NCBI GenBank assembly: GCA_963676235.1
Contig: OY781044.1
Coordinates: 1,240,001 to 1,304,000, forward strand
From: JALNYB01 sp963676235
GTDB taxonomy: Archaea > Thermoplasmatota > Thermoplasmata > Methanomassiliicoccales > Methanomethylophilaceae
Length of the DNA stretch: 64,000 nt
Reading direction: 5' to 3'
This document shows, piece by piece, positions 17,333 through 25,717 of this stretch. How positions within the stretch are numbered: position 1 is the first letter of the stretch; each line of letters starts with the position of its first letter. The notes under the pieces were generated by a model that ran no database searches, had not been told where the DNA came from, and worked only from the letters and a program-made list of their open reading frames with translations. Made by a program: the position numbers and the translations under genes.

Positions 17333-19267
17333 TTATTGATCGAAAGCTTCTGAATCATTGTTGCCGAATTTGACAGCAGGGCAAGGTCCGTAGCAATCCT
17401 TGCAGAAGATACATTTTTCTTCATATATCTCCACTTTTCCGTCTTTCATATATAATGCACCTGGTTTGCATCTTGCGGCGCATAATCCGCATCCTACACA
17501 CTGTTCTGAACGGACGACAAGCTGGAATGCTTCATCCATATGCTGTCTGGCATCTCTTTCAACGAATGCTTTTGATATGATCGAGCCCGCTCCATAGAAT
17601 GTCACGTAATCTGCTTCAATATAATCATCTTCTTCGTTGTATTCGATGACCCATCCCAACGCATGTGTAAATGGCTTGAGCCTTTTTGTATCAATAGGCC
17701 TTGAAAGGGCAGCTTCTATGCTGTATCCCATTGTACACGGCGAGTATCCTTCTTGTATCTTGATGCTGACCGGACCCTTATCTAAATTAGTCTTGCGTTT
17801 GGTCAATTCAGGAACGTCTTTTCCTGTCACTCTTTTCACCTCTTCACGAATAGATTGAGGGGCATTCTTCCATCTCCATAATCCGTATTTCTTCCATTCA
17901 GGGGGAAGGTTGTTATCTTTCATATATTCATTGAGGAATTCATCCCACTGACCGTACCTATCGCTTTCATTGGCGACGATGTCGAACTCTGCAAGATCTG
18001 ATGCAGGACATAGGAAACATCCGATTCTGTCCAATCCTTTTGTGTACCAGACGTTGAATGGTTCATTTTTGTAAAATATATAGAGCCAAACATGGAGTGC
18101 GCACCAGTTCTGAATGGGTGATGCACCAATCTGTCCCGGAGTCCACGGATTTTTCCATACTCTTGGTTTAGCGTTTCTGGCTTCAGATTCGTATTTCCTC
18201 TGGCCGATGAATGATAGTACTCCATTAGGGAAGTTTTCAGTGATAACATGGACGGTGGGTCCTAACTTGTTGGTCTTACAGCACCATCTGAAATCTTTGG
18301 CTGGAGGGCCGAAATATACCAGATTTCCGAAGAAAGCATCGACTGGTGCTTTCTCTTCAATAAGCTGTAAATCATGTCTTTTCACAATGTCATGGACATG
18401 TTCTACGGTCTCGTTGAATTCCAGTCCGGTATCAACAAACATCACAGGTAGTTTGAGTCCTGCATCTAGTGTAAGCAATAATGTTGCAAGGCTGTCCTTT
18501 CCACCTGAAAATGAGACAACCGCGGGGAGTTTGTTCTTTTCGATCGTGTTCTTGATGAATCCGACAGCTTCTCCGACCCTTTTTTCAATGACGCCAGTGT
18601 TTGCTTTCACAACGTCATCCCAAGTGTGTTCTATGTCGGAACCGATGAATTCTTCTGGTTTGTACCATCTTGTTTTTACTGCAACGCCGTGGTCATTTGC
18701 AATCATATCTGCAGCAGACATTTTAGCTAGACCAGTGGCGATAATCTTCTTGTCGGGAGTGATTATGATGACTTCGTCACCGTCTTTTATATCGGGATGC
18801 GCATCGATTACACCTGGAGCCATAAGGTTCTTGCTTTCTTGTATGAATTTCACTGCTCCAGGGTCACATACAACATAACCTTTCGACAGGTGTCCTTCGA
18901 GACGCATAGCGCCCTGAAGACGTGATATCAATACCCATCCTTTTCCGATGTCGAATCTTATGCTTGCAACGGTGGATCCGTCAACAAGTACTTCGTCCAT
19001 ACGGTCCAGTGCGGGACATTTACTTAGGATGACAACATGGTTGTCGGGAAGGATCGCTTTTCCTGCGCCCTCTCCGAATTCTGAGTCTGCCAGTGCCCTT
19101 ATGCGCTTTATATCGTTTTCGAAGGCAGGTCTGGCATCTGCAGGAGGAGTGAGTTCTATTTCAACGGTAGTGCTTCCGCATACTGGACATTTCTCGCTCT
19201 CTAATATAGGCAGGTTACAACTGTAACACCATCTCAGATGATTCTTTCCTAGTCTAATCGCTCCCAT
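17333..19267 (-). CDS. PAPS reductase-family protein with zinc ribbon, PUA and ferredoxin domains
   Basis: A 644-residue multidomain protein. In order: a zinc ribbon (C14, C17, C27, C30), a linker, a PUA RNA-binding-like domain (about 115-195), a PP-loop PAPS/adenosine-phosphosulfate reductase domain (SFSGGKDS near 250, then FVDTGLEFNET and the CCKTNK and GCFLCPAS cysteines), and two C-terminal [4Fe-4S] ferredoxin motifs (CVGCGLCAARC and CIFCKDCYGPC). Methanogens carry this architecture; it is often annotated as phosphoadenylyl-sulfate reductase, but the PUA domain argues for a nucleic-acid or sulfur-transfer role. First gene of a run with cysE, cysS and the radical SAM gene. Confidence 0.88.
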   Translation of the reverse strand: MGAIRLGKNHLRWCYSCNLPILESEKCPVCGSTTVEIELTPPADARPAFENDIKRIRALADSEFGEGAGKAILPDNHVVILSKCPALDRMDEVLVDGSTVASIRFDIGKGWVLISRLQGAMRLEGHLSKGYVVCDPGAVKFIQESKNLMAPGVIDAHPDIKDGDEVIIITPDKKIIATGLAKMSAADMIANDHGVAVKTRWYKPEEFIGSDIEHTWDDVVKANTGVIEKRVGEAVGFIKNTIEKNKLPAVVSFSGGKDSLATLLLTLDAGLKLPVMFVDTGLEFNETVEHVHDIVKRHDLQLIEEKAPVDAFFGNLVYFGPPAKDFRWCCKTNKLGPTVHVITENFPNGVLSFIGQRKYESEARNAKPRVWKNPWTPGQIGASPIQNWCALHVWLYIFYKNEPFNVWYTKGLDRIGCFLCPASDLAEFDIVANESDRYGQWDEFLNEYMKDNNLPPEWKKYGLWRWKNAPQSIREEVKRVTGKDVPELTKRKTNLDKGPVSIKIQEGYSPCTMGYSIEAALSRPIDTKRLKPFTHALGWVIEYNEEDDYIEADYVTFYGAGSIISKAFVERDARQHMDEAFQLVVRSEQCVGCGLCAARCKPGALYMKDGKVEIYEEKCIFCKDCYGPCPAVKFGNNDSEAFDQ

Positions 19268-19424
19268 GTGTTCCCGCTATGTTGGAGACAGTTAAAAATT
19301 ACGCGGTCTGTTGACTATTATTTTCGCGTTCTATGGTTGATTTTATTTCTTTCGTCAGATGAATGAACCATAATTATATGGACATTTTAAATAAACAAAC
19401 TAACGTCGGGAATGCAGTGGTCAA

Positions 19425-20627
19425 ATGAAGGCGAAAATAAAAGCTTCTAGACGGGCAATGGGAATGGATTATGCAATTCGTGAAGTAGTGGTTCCCGCAG
19501 CCGTAGCCGCAAAGGCAGGAAAGAAGCTTTATAATCTTAACATCGGGGATCCAAATAAATGGGATTTCGAGACGCCTGAATATTTCAAGGAGACGCTTAG
19601 AGAGGCCGTTGATAATACCGATAACGGATATGGAGATTCACAGGGAAATCTCAATCTCAGGGAAGCGATCGTCGACAGGGAGTTTCAGAAACATGGTGTG
19701 AAGATAACTTCAGATGATGTTTACATTACAAGCGGGGTAAGTGAGTGCATCAATGTGATGATGGCTACACTCATGGAGCCCGGAGACGAGATATTAGTTC
19801 CCGGTCCGGGATATCCGTCCTACGCCCAGTATATAAATTTCTATGAGGGAAAAGTAGTACCTTACAGACAGATAGAGGAAGAGAACTGGAGGCCGGATGT
19901 CGACATGATACGTAAGCGTATCACCAACAGGACGAAGGCACTTGTGGTCATCAATCCAAACAATCCTACAGGCGGGGTCTACGATGAGAAAGCTCTCAGA
20001 GAGATGGGAGATATCGCTGCTGAGTACGATCTTCCACTGATATCCGATGAGATTTACGATAAGATCGTTTTCGATGGCAAGTTCTTCTCGATGTCCAGAC
20101 TTTCTGAGGATGTTCCAAGAATAATACTAAATGGATTCTCTAAAGTCAATCTGATGCCCGGATGGAGAGAAGGTTATTGTTATTTTATGGACAATAACGG
20201 TCTGATGGATGAGATCCGTGAAGGAATGATGAAACAATTCCGTGTCAGGATATGTCCGAACGTTCCGTGTCAGGAAGCGGCAAGGGTATCGCTTCAGGGA
20301 CCGCAGGATTACATCGTTGATATGAACAGGAAGCTCAAGGAAAGAGCTGATTTCTCATACAAGAGATTGAACGAGATACCAGGTATAGAGACAAAGAAGG
20401 CCAGAGGAGCATTATATATGTTCCCGAAGGTAGAACTCACTGATTGGAAGACCGATAAAGATTTCGTCTTTGATCTGATAAAAGAAGAAGGCGTGGTATT
20501 GGTTCATGGTTCAGGATTTTGCAAGGAATTCGGACAGGGGCATTTCAGAACCATTCTCTTGCCTCCGATGGATACACTGGTCGAAGCTTATGATCTGTTA
20601 GAGAAATTCATGTTAAGACATCAATGA
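19425..20627 (+). CDS. PLP-dependent class I aminotransferase
   Basis: A 400-residue fold-type I aminotransferase. The Schiff-base lysine is K240 in NGFSK; NPNNPTGG is at 177-184, SDEIYD at 207-212, and the substrate-carboxylate arginine is probably in the C-terminal HFRTILLPP. It is closest in feel to the alanine/aspartate aminotransferase subgroup of archaea, with substrate unproven. A TATA-like TTTAAATAA about 38 bases upstream and GTGGTC before the ATG support the start. Single gene, ended by a hairpin shared with the riboflavin operon. Confidence 0.88.
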   Translation: MKAKIKASRRAMGMDYAIREVVVPAAVAAKAGKKLYNLNIGDPNKWDFETPEYFKETLREAVDNTDNGYGDSQGNLNLREAIVDREFQKHGVKITSDDVYITSGVSECINVMMATLMEPGDEILVPGPGYPSYAQYINFYEGKVVPYRQIEEENWRPDVDMIRKRITNRTKALVVINPNNPTGGVYDEKALREMGDIAAEYDLPLISDEIYDKIVFDGKFFSMSRLSEDVPRIILNGFSKVNLMPGWREGYCYFMDNNGLMDEIREGMMKQFRVRICPNVPCQEAARVSLQGPQDYIVDMNRKLKERADFSYKRLNEIPGIETKKARGALYMFPKVELTDWKTDKDFVFDLIKEEGVVLVHGSGFCKEFGQGHFRTILLPPMDTLVEAYDLLEKFMLRHQ

Positions 20628-20683
20628 TGATATTATGTCGATTTAAACTTTTTTTTTAAAATTATATTTCCAAAATAATTATC

Positions 20684-20712
20684 AAGGTATCCATCAAAAT
20701 GGTGGATACCTT
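20684..20712. terminator. Hairpin between convergent aminotransferase and ribH
   Basis: AAGGTATCCA (20684-20693) and TGGATACCTT (20703-20712) form a perfect 10-bp stem with a 9-base loop. T- and A-rich tracts flank it. Probably a bidirectional terminator. Confidence 0.65.
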
Positions 20713-20729
20713 AGAAACGTTTGTTATGT

Positions 20730-21146
20730 TCAGATCTTTTCGAGTCTCTGAAGCATCTTCACCACAGCGTCAACGACGTCGCGACCTTTTTCGATGCGAT
20801 CTACTGCTTGGAGTTGTGTCATACCAGGTCCGGTGATACCGAATGCGACAGGTTTGTTGTATTCGAGTGCCAGATCTGCGATCTGTCTCGAGGACTGCGC
20901 GATAACGATTTCATCATGTTCTGTCTCTCCTTTTATGACTGCACCGATGGTTATGACGGCATCAACCTCTGCTTTCTCAAGAAGTGTTTTTACTGCCAGG
21001 GGTATCTCGAATACTCCTGGTACCATTATGGTCTTCGAGATTGTTACACCGAGGAAATCTGCCTCTGCTTTTGCTCTTTCTATCATCATTGATGTGACAT
21101 CAAAGTTGAATTCTGCTGCTACCATTCCTATTTTATACGCTTTCAT
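20730..21146 (-). CDS. ribH: Lumazine synthase (riboflavin synthase beta chain)
   Basis: A 138-residue lumazine synthase, which condenses the pyrimidinedione with dihydroxybutanone phosphate. Typical motifs are VPGVFEIPLAVKTL, IGAVIKGETEHDEI (catalytic histidine) and PVAFGI. ATG at 21146 follows AAGGTGAA with a three-base spacer, 9 bases after the ribC stop. Last gene of the ribB-ribL-ribC-ribH operon. Confidence 0.96.
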   Translation of the reverse strand: MKAYKIGMVAAEFNFDVTSMMIERAKAEADFLGVTISKTIMVPGVFEIPLAVKTLLEKAEVDAVITIGAVIKGETEHDEIVIAQSSRQIADLALEYNKPVAFGITGPGMTQLQAVDRIEKGRDVVDAVVKMLQRLEKI

Positions 21147-21155
21147 TTTTTCACC

Positions 21156-21623
21156 TTACTTGAATACAGGACCTTTGTCCTCGAATCCCTGTCTTTGTCC
21201 GGTACCGGCCATCTTTACAAGACGTTCAGGACGGAATAACAGGTCATAAGCATTGACTGCATGTTCTCTTGCTCTTTTGTCAGCCAGAACAGCCAATTCT
21301 TTATCATTATTGGCCTCGTCTTCATGAACGAACACTTCTATGATATGAGTGTTCGTCATAAGTTGAGCTCTGATGATGCCCGTGGAAGCCTCATGTGCAC
21401 ACATTTTATCTTTTTCCATAGGTCCAGGCATTCCAAGGGCCATGACGATGTTGCACTGTTCTTCTTCGATCATCTTCTTACAGGCAACAGGCAGGTCCTT
21501 CATTCCGGGCACGGTATGCCTTATTATTCTGAATCCTGTACCTGTGTGCTCTAATTCATCAATCGCGGACGCACCCATATTCCATCTTGCGAAAGTAGTA
21601 TCAGCGATACCTATTGTCTTCAT
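21156..21623 (-). CDS. ribC: Archaeal-type riboflavin synthase
   Basis: A 155-residue archaeal riboflavin synthase, unrelated to bacterial RibE and related to lumazine synthase. The N-terminus IGIADTTFARWNMGASAIDEL and GMPGPMEKDKMCAHEASTGI are characteristic. Its ATG overlaps the ribL stop (ATGA) and follows AAGGTGAT. It dismutates two lumazines to riboflavin and returns the pyrimidinedione to RibH. Confidence 0.95.
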   Translation of the reverse strand: MKTIGIADTTFARWNMGASAIDELEHTGTGFRIIRHTVPGMKDLPVACKKMIEEEQCNIVMALGMPGPMEKDKMCAHEASTGIIRAQLMTNTHIIEVFVHEDEANNDKELAVLADKRAREHAVNAYDLLFRPERLVKMAGTGQRQGFEDKGPVFK

Positions 21624-22054
21624 TGAGAATCACCTTTTGAATTTCTGATCCTTGAAACTATCTTCCTGGTTGCTGAAAGGTCTTCAGCATATTCAGTTGC
21701 TCTCACGACCGTTATATTTTCCATGCCATTCTCTTTTAGTTTGGCCTCAAGATCATTTTCGTCGAAACGTTGATCGAATCCCAGGACTATTATGTCCGGT
21801 TTCACTTCTTTGACGGTGTCGAAGATATTTCCGCCGTCCCTTCCCAATATTGCGCGGTCGACGGGTTTGAGGTTCTCAACAATCTTAACGCGCATGTTCT
21901 CTGGTGTGATCGGTTCGTGTTTTTTCTTTCGCACAGTGTTGTCACAGGCAACAACGACCACAAGCTCATCGCCTAGGGCCTTTGCTTGTTGCAGGTATGA
22001 GATGTGTCCAGTATGGATTATATCGAACACTCCCGATGCCATCACCCTAACCAT
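21620..22054 (-). CDS. ribL: Archaeal FAD synthetase (RibL)
   Basis: A 144-residue nucleotidyltransferase with the cytidylyltransferase-like HTGH motif near the N-terminus (GVFDIIHTGH) and a second conserved region (IVLGFDQRFDE). In archaea this family adenylates FMN to FAD, and its place inside the riboflavin operon supports that role. Relatives include glycerol-3-phosphate cytidylyltransferase, but none of its partner genes are nearby. It starts 4 bases after the ribB stop. Confidence 0.92.
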   Translation of the reverse strand: MVRVMASGVFDIIHTGHISYLQQAKALGDELVVVVACDNTVRKKKHEPITPENMRVKIVENLKPVDRAILGRDGGNIFDTVKEVKPDIIVLGFDQRFDENDLEAKLKENGMENITVVRATEYAEDLSATRKIVSRIRNSKGDSQ

Positions 22055-22058
22055 ATGA

Positions 22059-22769
22059 TCACAGATCCGATCCTGTCTTTTCTAAATATTGTTTCCAGGC
22101 AGCGGTGATCTCATCTCCGGTCACGAAGGTGAGCTCGTTCTTTTTGCTATATTCTATAGCATGTTGTTTGCTACCCGATGCTCCGTCATCGCCCATCATT
22201 TCACAGATAGTAGCTGATGGTTTTACGCCAGCCATGTACATAAGTGCAGTACATAGTTCCGTGTGTCCGTGTCTGGTAGTTAGGAGCTTAGGTGTGGAAT
22301 TAAGAAGATGTACGTGCCCAGGTGCCCTGAAGTTCTCTCCGAGCTCTTTTATGATATCATCTTTTGATTTGTTTTGGAAAATGGTCTTGACATATTCAGA
22401 TATTGTCAAGGTCCTGTCATGGTCGGTTATTCCAGTATATGTTTTCCTATGGTTGATAGTTATTCCGAATGATGATTTTGTATGATCATAGGGTATATCA
22501 TTTGGGGCCATCGCTCCGAGTAATGGATATTTGTCTCTTTCATCCCAAAATACGTCTGAAAGGAATGGAAGTCCGAGATCTTTAGAGAGTTTGTTCGGCG
22601 TTGTGGTACAGACGAGCCCGCCTGCATCATGTCTCATTCTTCTCAACACATCTGCTGTAATGAACTCAGAGGCAATTGTCATATCTGTTTCTTTTTCCCT
22701 GTTGTCGAAGTCGTAGACCAAGACGATCTTTCCGGCTCTGATATCTTTCAAAGCATTTTCAATACACAT
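22059..22769 (-). CDS. ribB: 3,4-dihydroxy-2-butanone 4-phosphate synthase
   Basis: A 236-residue RibB, which converts ribulose 5-phosphate to the four-carbon riboflavin precursor. The acidic loop near residue 22-30 (DFDNREKETDM), RMRHDAGG, and the late RHGHTE motif carry the metal and substrate ligands. First gene of the operon. A TATA-like AT tract at about 22801-22815 and GGTTGAT before the ATG fit a short leader. The dyad GGTTAAAACC at 22836-22845 could be an operator. No riboflavin kinase gene is present in the window. Confidence 0.94.
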   Translation of the reverse strand: MCIENALKDIRAGKIVLVYDFDNREKETDMTIASEFITADVLRRMRHDAGGLVCTTTPNKLSKDLGLPFLSDVFWDERDKYPLLGAMAPNDIPYDHTKSSFGITINHRKTYTGITDHDRTLTISEYVKTIFQNKSKDDIIKELGENFRAPGHVHLLNSTPKLLTTRHGHTELCTALMYMAGVKPSATICEMMGDDGASGSKQHAIEYSKKNELTFVTGDEITAAWKQYLEKTGSDL

Positions 22770-22910
22770 TTCTAAATCAACCAGATTTTGGAATGGTTCT
22801 CTATTAAAATAAAATTATTTTAGTACTTATTTTCTGGTTAAAACCAAAATAATAGTTTGATATACTTGTCCTCCATTTATCTTTAGGTAGACATTAAGAA
22901 ATGAAAGGGT

Positions 22911-23481
22911 GTAATTGAAAGCGAGATTTCTAATTTCATGATCTACAAACAGGTTTTGGATCCGTAGGAGCATATAGAGGAGATTTTGAATTCAAAGTTA
23001 CCGAAATTTCTAAGGACGGAGAAAATATGTATCTGTGTCACGGGTAAGTCAATATTGGTTGCGGAGATTCCTTCATATTATGCTAAGATTTTTTTCGAGA
23101 CTCCTGTTTTTATTATCAGAGGAATAGAATTTCAGTTTGGTCTACGACGAGACAATAGTTATCATTGCAAGTTGTTTTGGAGATGTTAAAGAGGCCTCGA
23201 TAATTCACGGGCAACGCGTTCTCGTGGAAGTAAAATCATTTGCATGTAATCGAGTGGATGATTTGCTTCCAAATGTATTAACGACAAAGATATACTCGTG
23301 AAGGTCACAGACGTACTTGTTATCAAGAGGAGTATTCGGACGCACCTTAGGATGTCTGGCAATCGTTCTTAGAGATACGGATACATTCTACGTGGCGACC
23401 GAATTAAACAACCTTCTTACAGTTCTTGAGAAACAGAGGGACGAACTTGTACATTTTAAAAATATGTTGGTAAAAGATTAG
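22911..23481 (+). pseudogene. Decayed protein-coding gene, family not recognised
   Basis: Successive frames read as one continuous protein-like product broken by at least four frameshifts or stops: VIESEISNFMIYKQ, then GFGSVGAYRGDFEFKVTEIS ending at a TAA near 23042, then GKSILVAEIPSYYAKIFFE, then VYDETIVIIASCFGDVKEAS ending at TGA near 23299, then GVFGRTLGCLAIVLRDTDTF and a helical tail ending in KNMLVKD at 23478. Codon quality and amino-acid composition look genic, but no intact frame remains. The original family is unknown to me. Confidence 0.55.
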
Positions 23482-23557
23482 CCAAAATGCATGTTAGGAT
23501 CCTTATAATCTATTATATTGCGAACATGAGTTCTGAAGAGGTGGAAGGCACAAATCA

Positions 23558-23737
23558 ATGAGAATGCTAGATAGATATCATTCTTTGGTTCATTGCCCGA
23601 GTTTAATTGTAATGAGCTTGCTCGGTGGATATACGTAGGAGAATACTAGTGTTTATGTCTATGATCAGATGTATGATAGGTGTCTCATCACCATGTTTCA
23701 TGATAAACAGTTGAATATTGTTTTATATCATGTTTGA
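23558..23737 (+). other. Short frame with one in-frame TAG
   Basis: ATG at 23558 opens a 59-codon frame ending in TGA at 23735-23737 whose only interruption is TAG at codon 27 (23636-23638). Residues after the TAG (ENTSVYVYDQMYDRCLITMF) look protein-like. In a pyrrolysine-decoding organism this could be read through; next to a clear pseudogene it is more likely decay. No ribosome site was seen. Confidence 0.25.
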
Positions 23738-23887
23738 GGGTCTAATAATATCGAGACGAATCTCAAATTTATAACTCTTGGAGATTTGGTCTAGCTTTAG
23801 TACATATTCCTAGAACAAATCTTTAAGGATGAGGTTGTAAAAGGCGTCAATAGTCTGTAATTGCAGACCGATTTTCAATCAACACCC

Positions 23888-23900
23888 TTTTTTATAAGGG
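23888..23900 (+). promoter_or_regulatory. glyA TATA box
   Basis: TTTATAAG at 23891-23898 is centred about 32 bases from the glyA ATG, which has no ribosome site, so the leader must be very short or absent. Confidence 0.55.
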
Positions 23901-23925
23901 CATCATTACCTGATACTGATATATC

Positions 23926-25209
23926 ATGAGTGTAGAAGATGCGCGTTTCATCAGAGAAAATGTGATGGCCCATAACAAATGGTTCGAGGAATGTATTCCA
24001 ATGATTGCTTCTGAGAATCTCATGAGCCCTCTTGCAAAAGAGATGCTGATTTCAGATTTCGCAGACAGGTATGCCGAGGGCCTTCCTGGAAAAAGATACT
24101 ATCAGGGAAATATCTATGTCGATAAAGTAGAGCTCAAAGCCGTCGAATTGGCAAAGAAGGTTTTCGAAGCAGACTTTGCTGATGTGAGGCCTATTTCTGG
24201 AACAGTAGCTAATATGGCTGTTCTTTTCGCATTTGCACAGCCAGGAGATACGATCACAACATGTGCACTTGCACAGGGAGCTCATATCTCAACATGTGAA
24301 TTCGGTGCATTCGGACAGAGGTCTGTTAATTCAGTTAATTATCCGTTTAGCACAGATGATATGAATCTGGATGTTGATGGAACTATCAAGCTTTTGAAGA
24401 AAGTTAAACCGAAAGTTGCACAGTTTGGCCTTTCTGTGTTCCTTTTCCCACCGCCATTGAAAGAGCTTCAAGACACATTCAACGAGGTAGGGTGTCTCGT
24501 TTGGGAGGATTGTGCACATGTTCTTGGACTTATTGCGGGAGGGCAGTTCCAGAAGCCATTCGAAGACGGCGTCAACATCGTTTCGTCATCCACGCATAAG
24601 ACATTCCCCGGACCGAACCACGGATTGATCCTCGGTTCAAAACTCACCGAGGAGCAGGAAAAGAAGATTCAGAAAGCAGTGTTCCCCGGAGTCACATCAA
24701 GCCATCACCTTCATGCGATGGCAGCTTTGGCGATCACACTTGCAGAGATGGATGTATTCGGAAAAGAATATGCAGCGCAGGCATGTAAGAATTCGCGTGC
24801 ACTCGGACAAGCATTGTATGAGTTGGGCGTACCTGTACTCTGTCCCGATCTCGGATTTACAAGATCGCACGCTATTGCACTGGATGTCTCTCAGTTCGGT
24901 GGCGGAAAGGATTGTGCTCAGTTACTCGAGGATGCCAATATCATATGTAATAAGAATATGCTTCCTAACGATACAAGCTCTGTAAGGCCATCTGGATTAA
25001 GACTCGGTTCACAGGAAATGACTCGTATCGGAATGAAAGAGAACGATATGAAGGAAGTTGCAAGCCTCATTGCGCGCGTAGTTGTCAAAAAAGAGGATCC
25101 GAAGAAGGTCAAAGAAGATGTTAAGGCATTCAAGAAGAACTTTGCAACGATCCAATACTGTTTCAACGCAGGTGAACCTGCATACGACTATCACAAGTTG
25201 GTTCCATAA
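23926..25209 (+). CDS. glyA: Serine hydroxymethyltransferase, archaeal type
   Basis: A 427-residue PLP enzyme that interconverts serine and glycine using a tetrahydropterin C1 carrier. The Schiff-base lysine is K225 in SSTHKTFPGP. MIASENLMSP near 26-35 and YAEGLPGKRYYQG at 49-61 are family hallmarks. The divergence from bacterial GlyA is typical of methanogen enzymes. It would provide glycine, possibly linking to the lone GcvH. Followed after 35 bases by a small coiled-coil protein that may share its transcript. Confidence 0.95.
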   Translation: MSVEDARFIRENVMAHNKWFEECIPMIASENLMSPLAKEMLISDFADRYAEGLPGKRYYQGNIYVDKVELKAVELAKKVFEADFADVRPISGTVANMAVLFAFAQPGDTITTCALAQGAHISTCEFGAFGQRSVNSVNYPFSTDDMNLDVDGTIKLLKKVKPKVAQFGLSVFLFPPPLKELQDTFNEVGCLVWEDCAHVLGLIAGGQFQKPFEDGVNIVSSSTHKTFPGPNHGLILGSKLTEEQEKKIQKAVFPGVTSSHHLHAMAALAITLAEMDVFGKEYAAQACKNSRALGQALYELGVPVLCPDLGFTRSHAIALDVSQFGGGKDCAQLLEDANIICNKNMLPNDTSSVRPSGLRLGSQEMTRIGMKENDMKEVASLIARVVVKKEDPKKVKEDVKAFKKNFATIQYCFNAGEPAYDYHKLVP

Positions 25210-25244
25210 ATAGTCACATCCCTATCGACTAGTAGAGAAATAAG

Positions 25245-25574
25245 GTGAATAACACGGGATTAATGGATACGATAAAAGCAGGAGTTCAGAACACAGGCAC
25301 TCTTACAGATCAAAAAATAAGAGAGTTGGAGTTCGACTCAAAGATCAGCGATAAGAAACGTGATGTCGAGAAGATCAACAAAGAGATCGGAAATAAAGCT
25401 TACGAGCTTTATTCTAAAAACAGTCAGGAATTCTCTGTTGAGGTCACGGATCTATGTGCAAAGATCAAGACCCTCAATGCAGATATAGAGAAACTCGAGT
25501 CTGACAAAAAGGAAATGATCGACAAGTGTCACAATGAGCGTGAATCCAGAAGACAAGAAGCCGATAAACAATAA
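25245..25574 (+). CDS. Small coiled-coil protein, unknown function
   Basis: A 109-residue, highly charged protein predicted to be almost entirely helical coiled coil (ISDKKRDVEKINKEIGNKAY, then a second helix KIKTLNADIEKLESDKKEM). No membrane segment, signal peptide or cysteine-rich motif. Start uncertain: GTG at 25245 gives MNNTGLMDTIK, ATG at 25263 gives MDTIKAGVQ. I do not recognise the family; the GLMDTIK beginning recalls small archaeal proteins with a helical hairpin before a zinc ribbon, but no ribbon is present. A hairpin terminator follows. Confidence 0.75.
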   Translation: MNNTGLMDTIKAGVQNTGTLTDQKIRELEFDSKISDKKRDVEKINKEIGNKAYELYSKNSQEFSVEVTDLCAKIKTLNADIEKLESDKKEMIDKCHNERESRRQEADKQ

Positions 25575-25592
25575 ACGATTTGTTCATTTTTT

Positions 25593-25630
25593 GAACTCTG
25601 ATCCTGTTTTCATGGTCAGAGTTCCCAGTA
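25593..25630 (+). terminator. Terminator after the coiled-coil gene
   Basis: GAACTCTGA (25593-25601) pairs with TCAGAGTTC (25616-25624), followed by CCCAGTATTTTT. It separates this unit from the iron regulator. Confidence 0.6.
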
Positions 25631-25669
25631 TTTTTATCGATCATATTCAATATTTTTAGGAATATAATT

Positions 25670-25687
25670 ATTTAGGGTTTCCTAAAT
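25670..25687. promoter_or_regulatory. Palindromic operator at the DtxR-FeoA/feoB promoter
   Basis: ATTTAGG (25670-25676), a GTTT spacer and CCTAAAT (25681-25687) form a perfect inverted repeat, typical of metal-dependent DtxR-family operators. TATATA follows at about 25688-25693, some 27 bases from the ATG at 25718, so the operator abuts or covers the TATA/BRE and should mediate repression. A half-site TTTTTAGGAATA lies just upstream (25653-25664). Confidence 0.65.
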
Positions 25688-25717
25688 TATATATACAAAT
25701 TTGTAATATGTCGTATT

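Larger units (their letters stand above)
22770..23925. other. 1.1-kb gene-poor region with decayed coding sequence
   Basis: Between divergent ribB and glyA. The left 140 bases hold the ribB promoter. From about 22911 to 23481 frames with protein-like translation follow one another with shifts and stops (listed separately). From 23558 to 23737 one short frame is open apart from a TAG. The last 60 bases hold the glyA promoter. No tRNA, repeat or mobile-element end was recognised. Confidence 0.6.

Noticed and set aside
18114..18878. A 254-codon plus-strand frame inside the PAPS-reductase-like gene
   Set aside because: It is the complement of a well-supported coding frame; composition is serine- and threonine-rich as expected for a shadow.
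22770..22910. FMN riboswitch ahead of ribB
   Set aside because: The leader is short and AT-rich with only a small dyad (GGTTAAAACC); none of the conserved RFN-element blocks can be seen.
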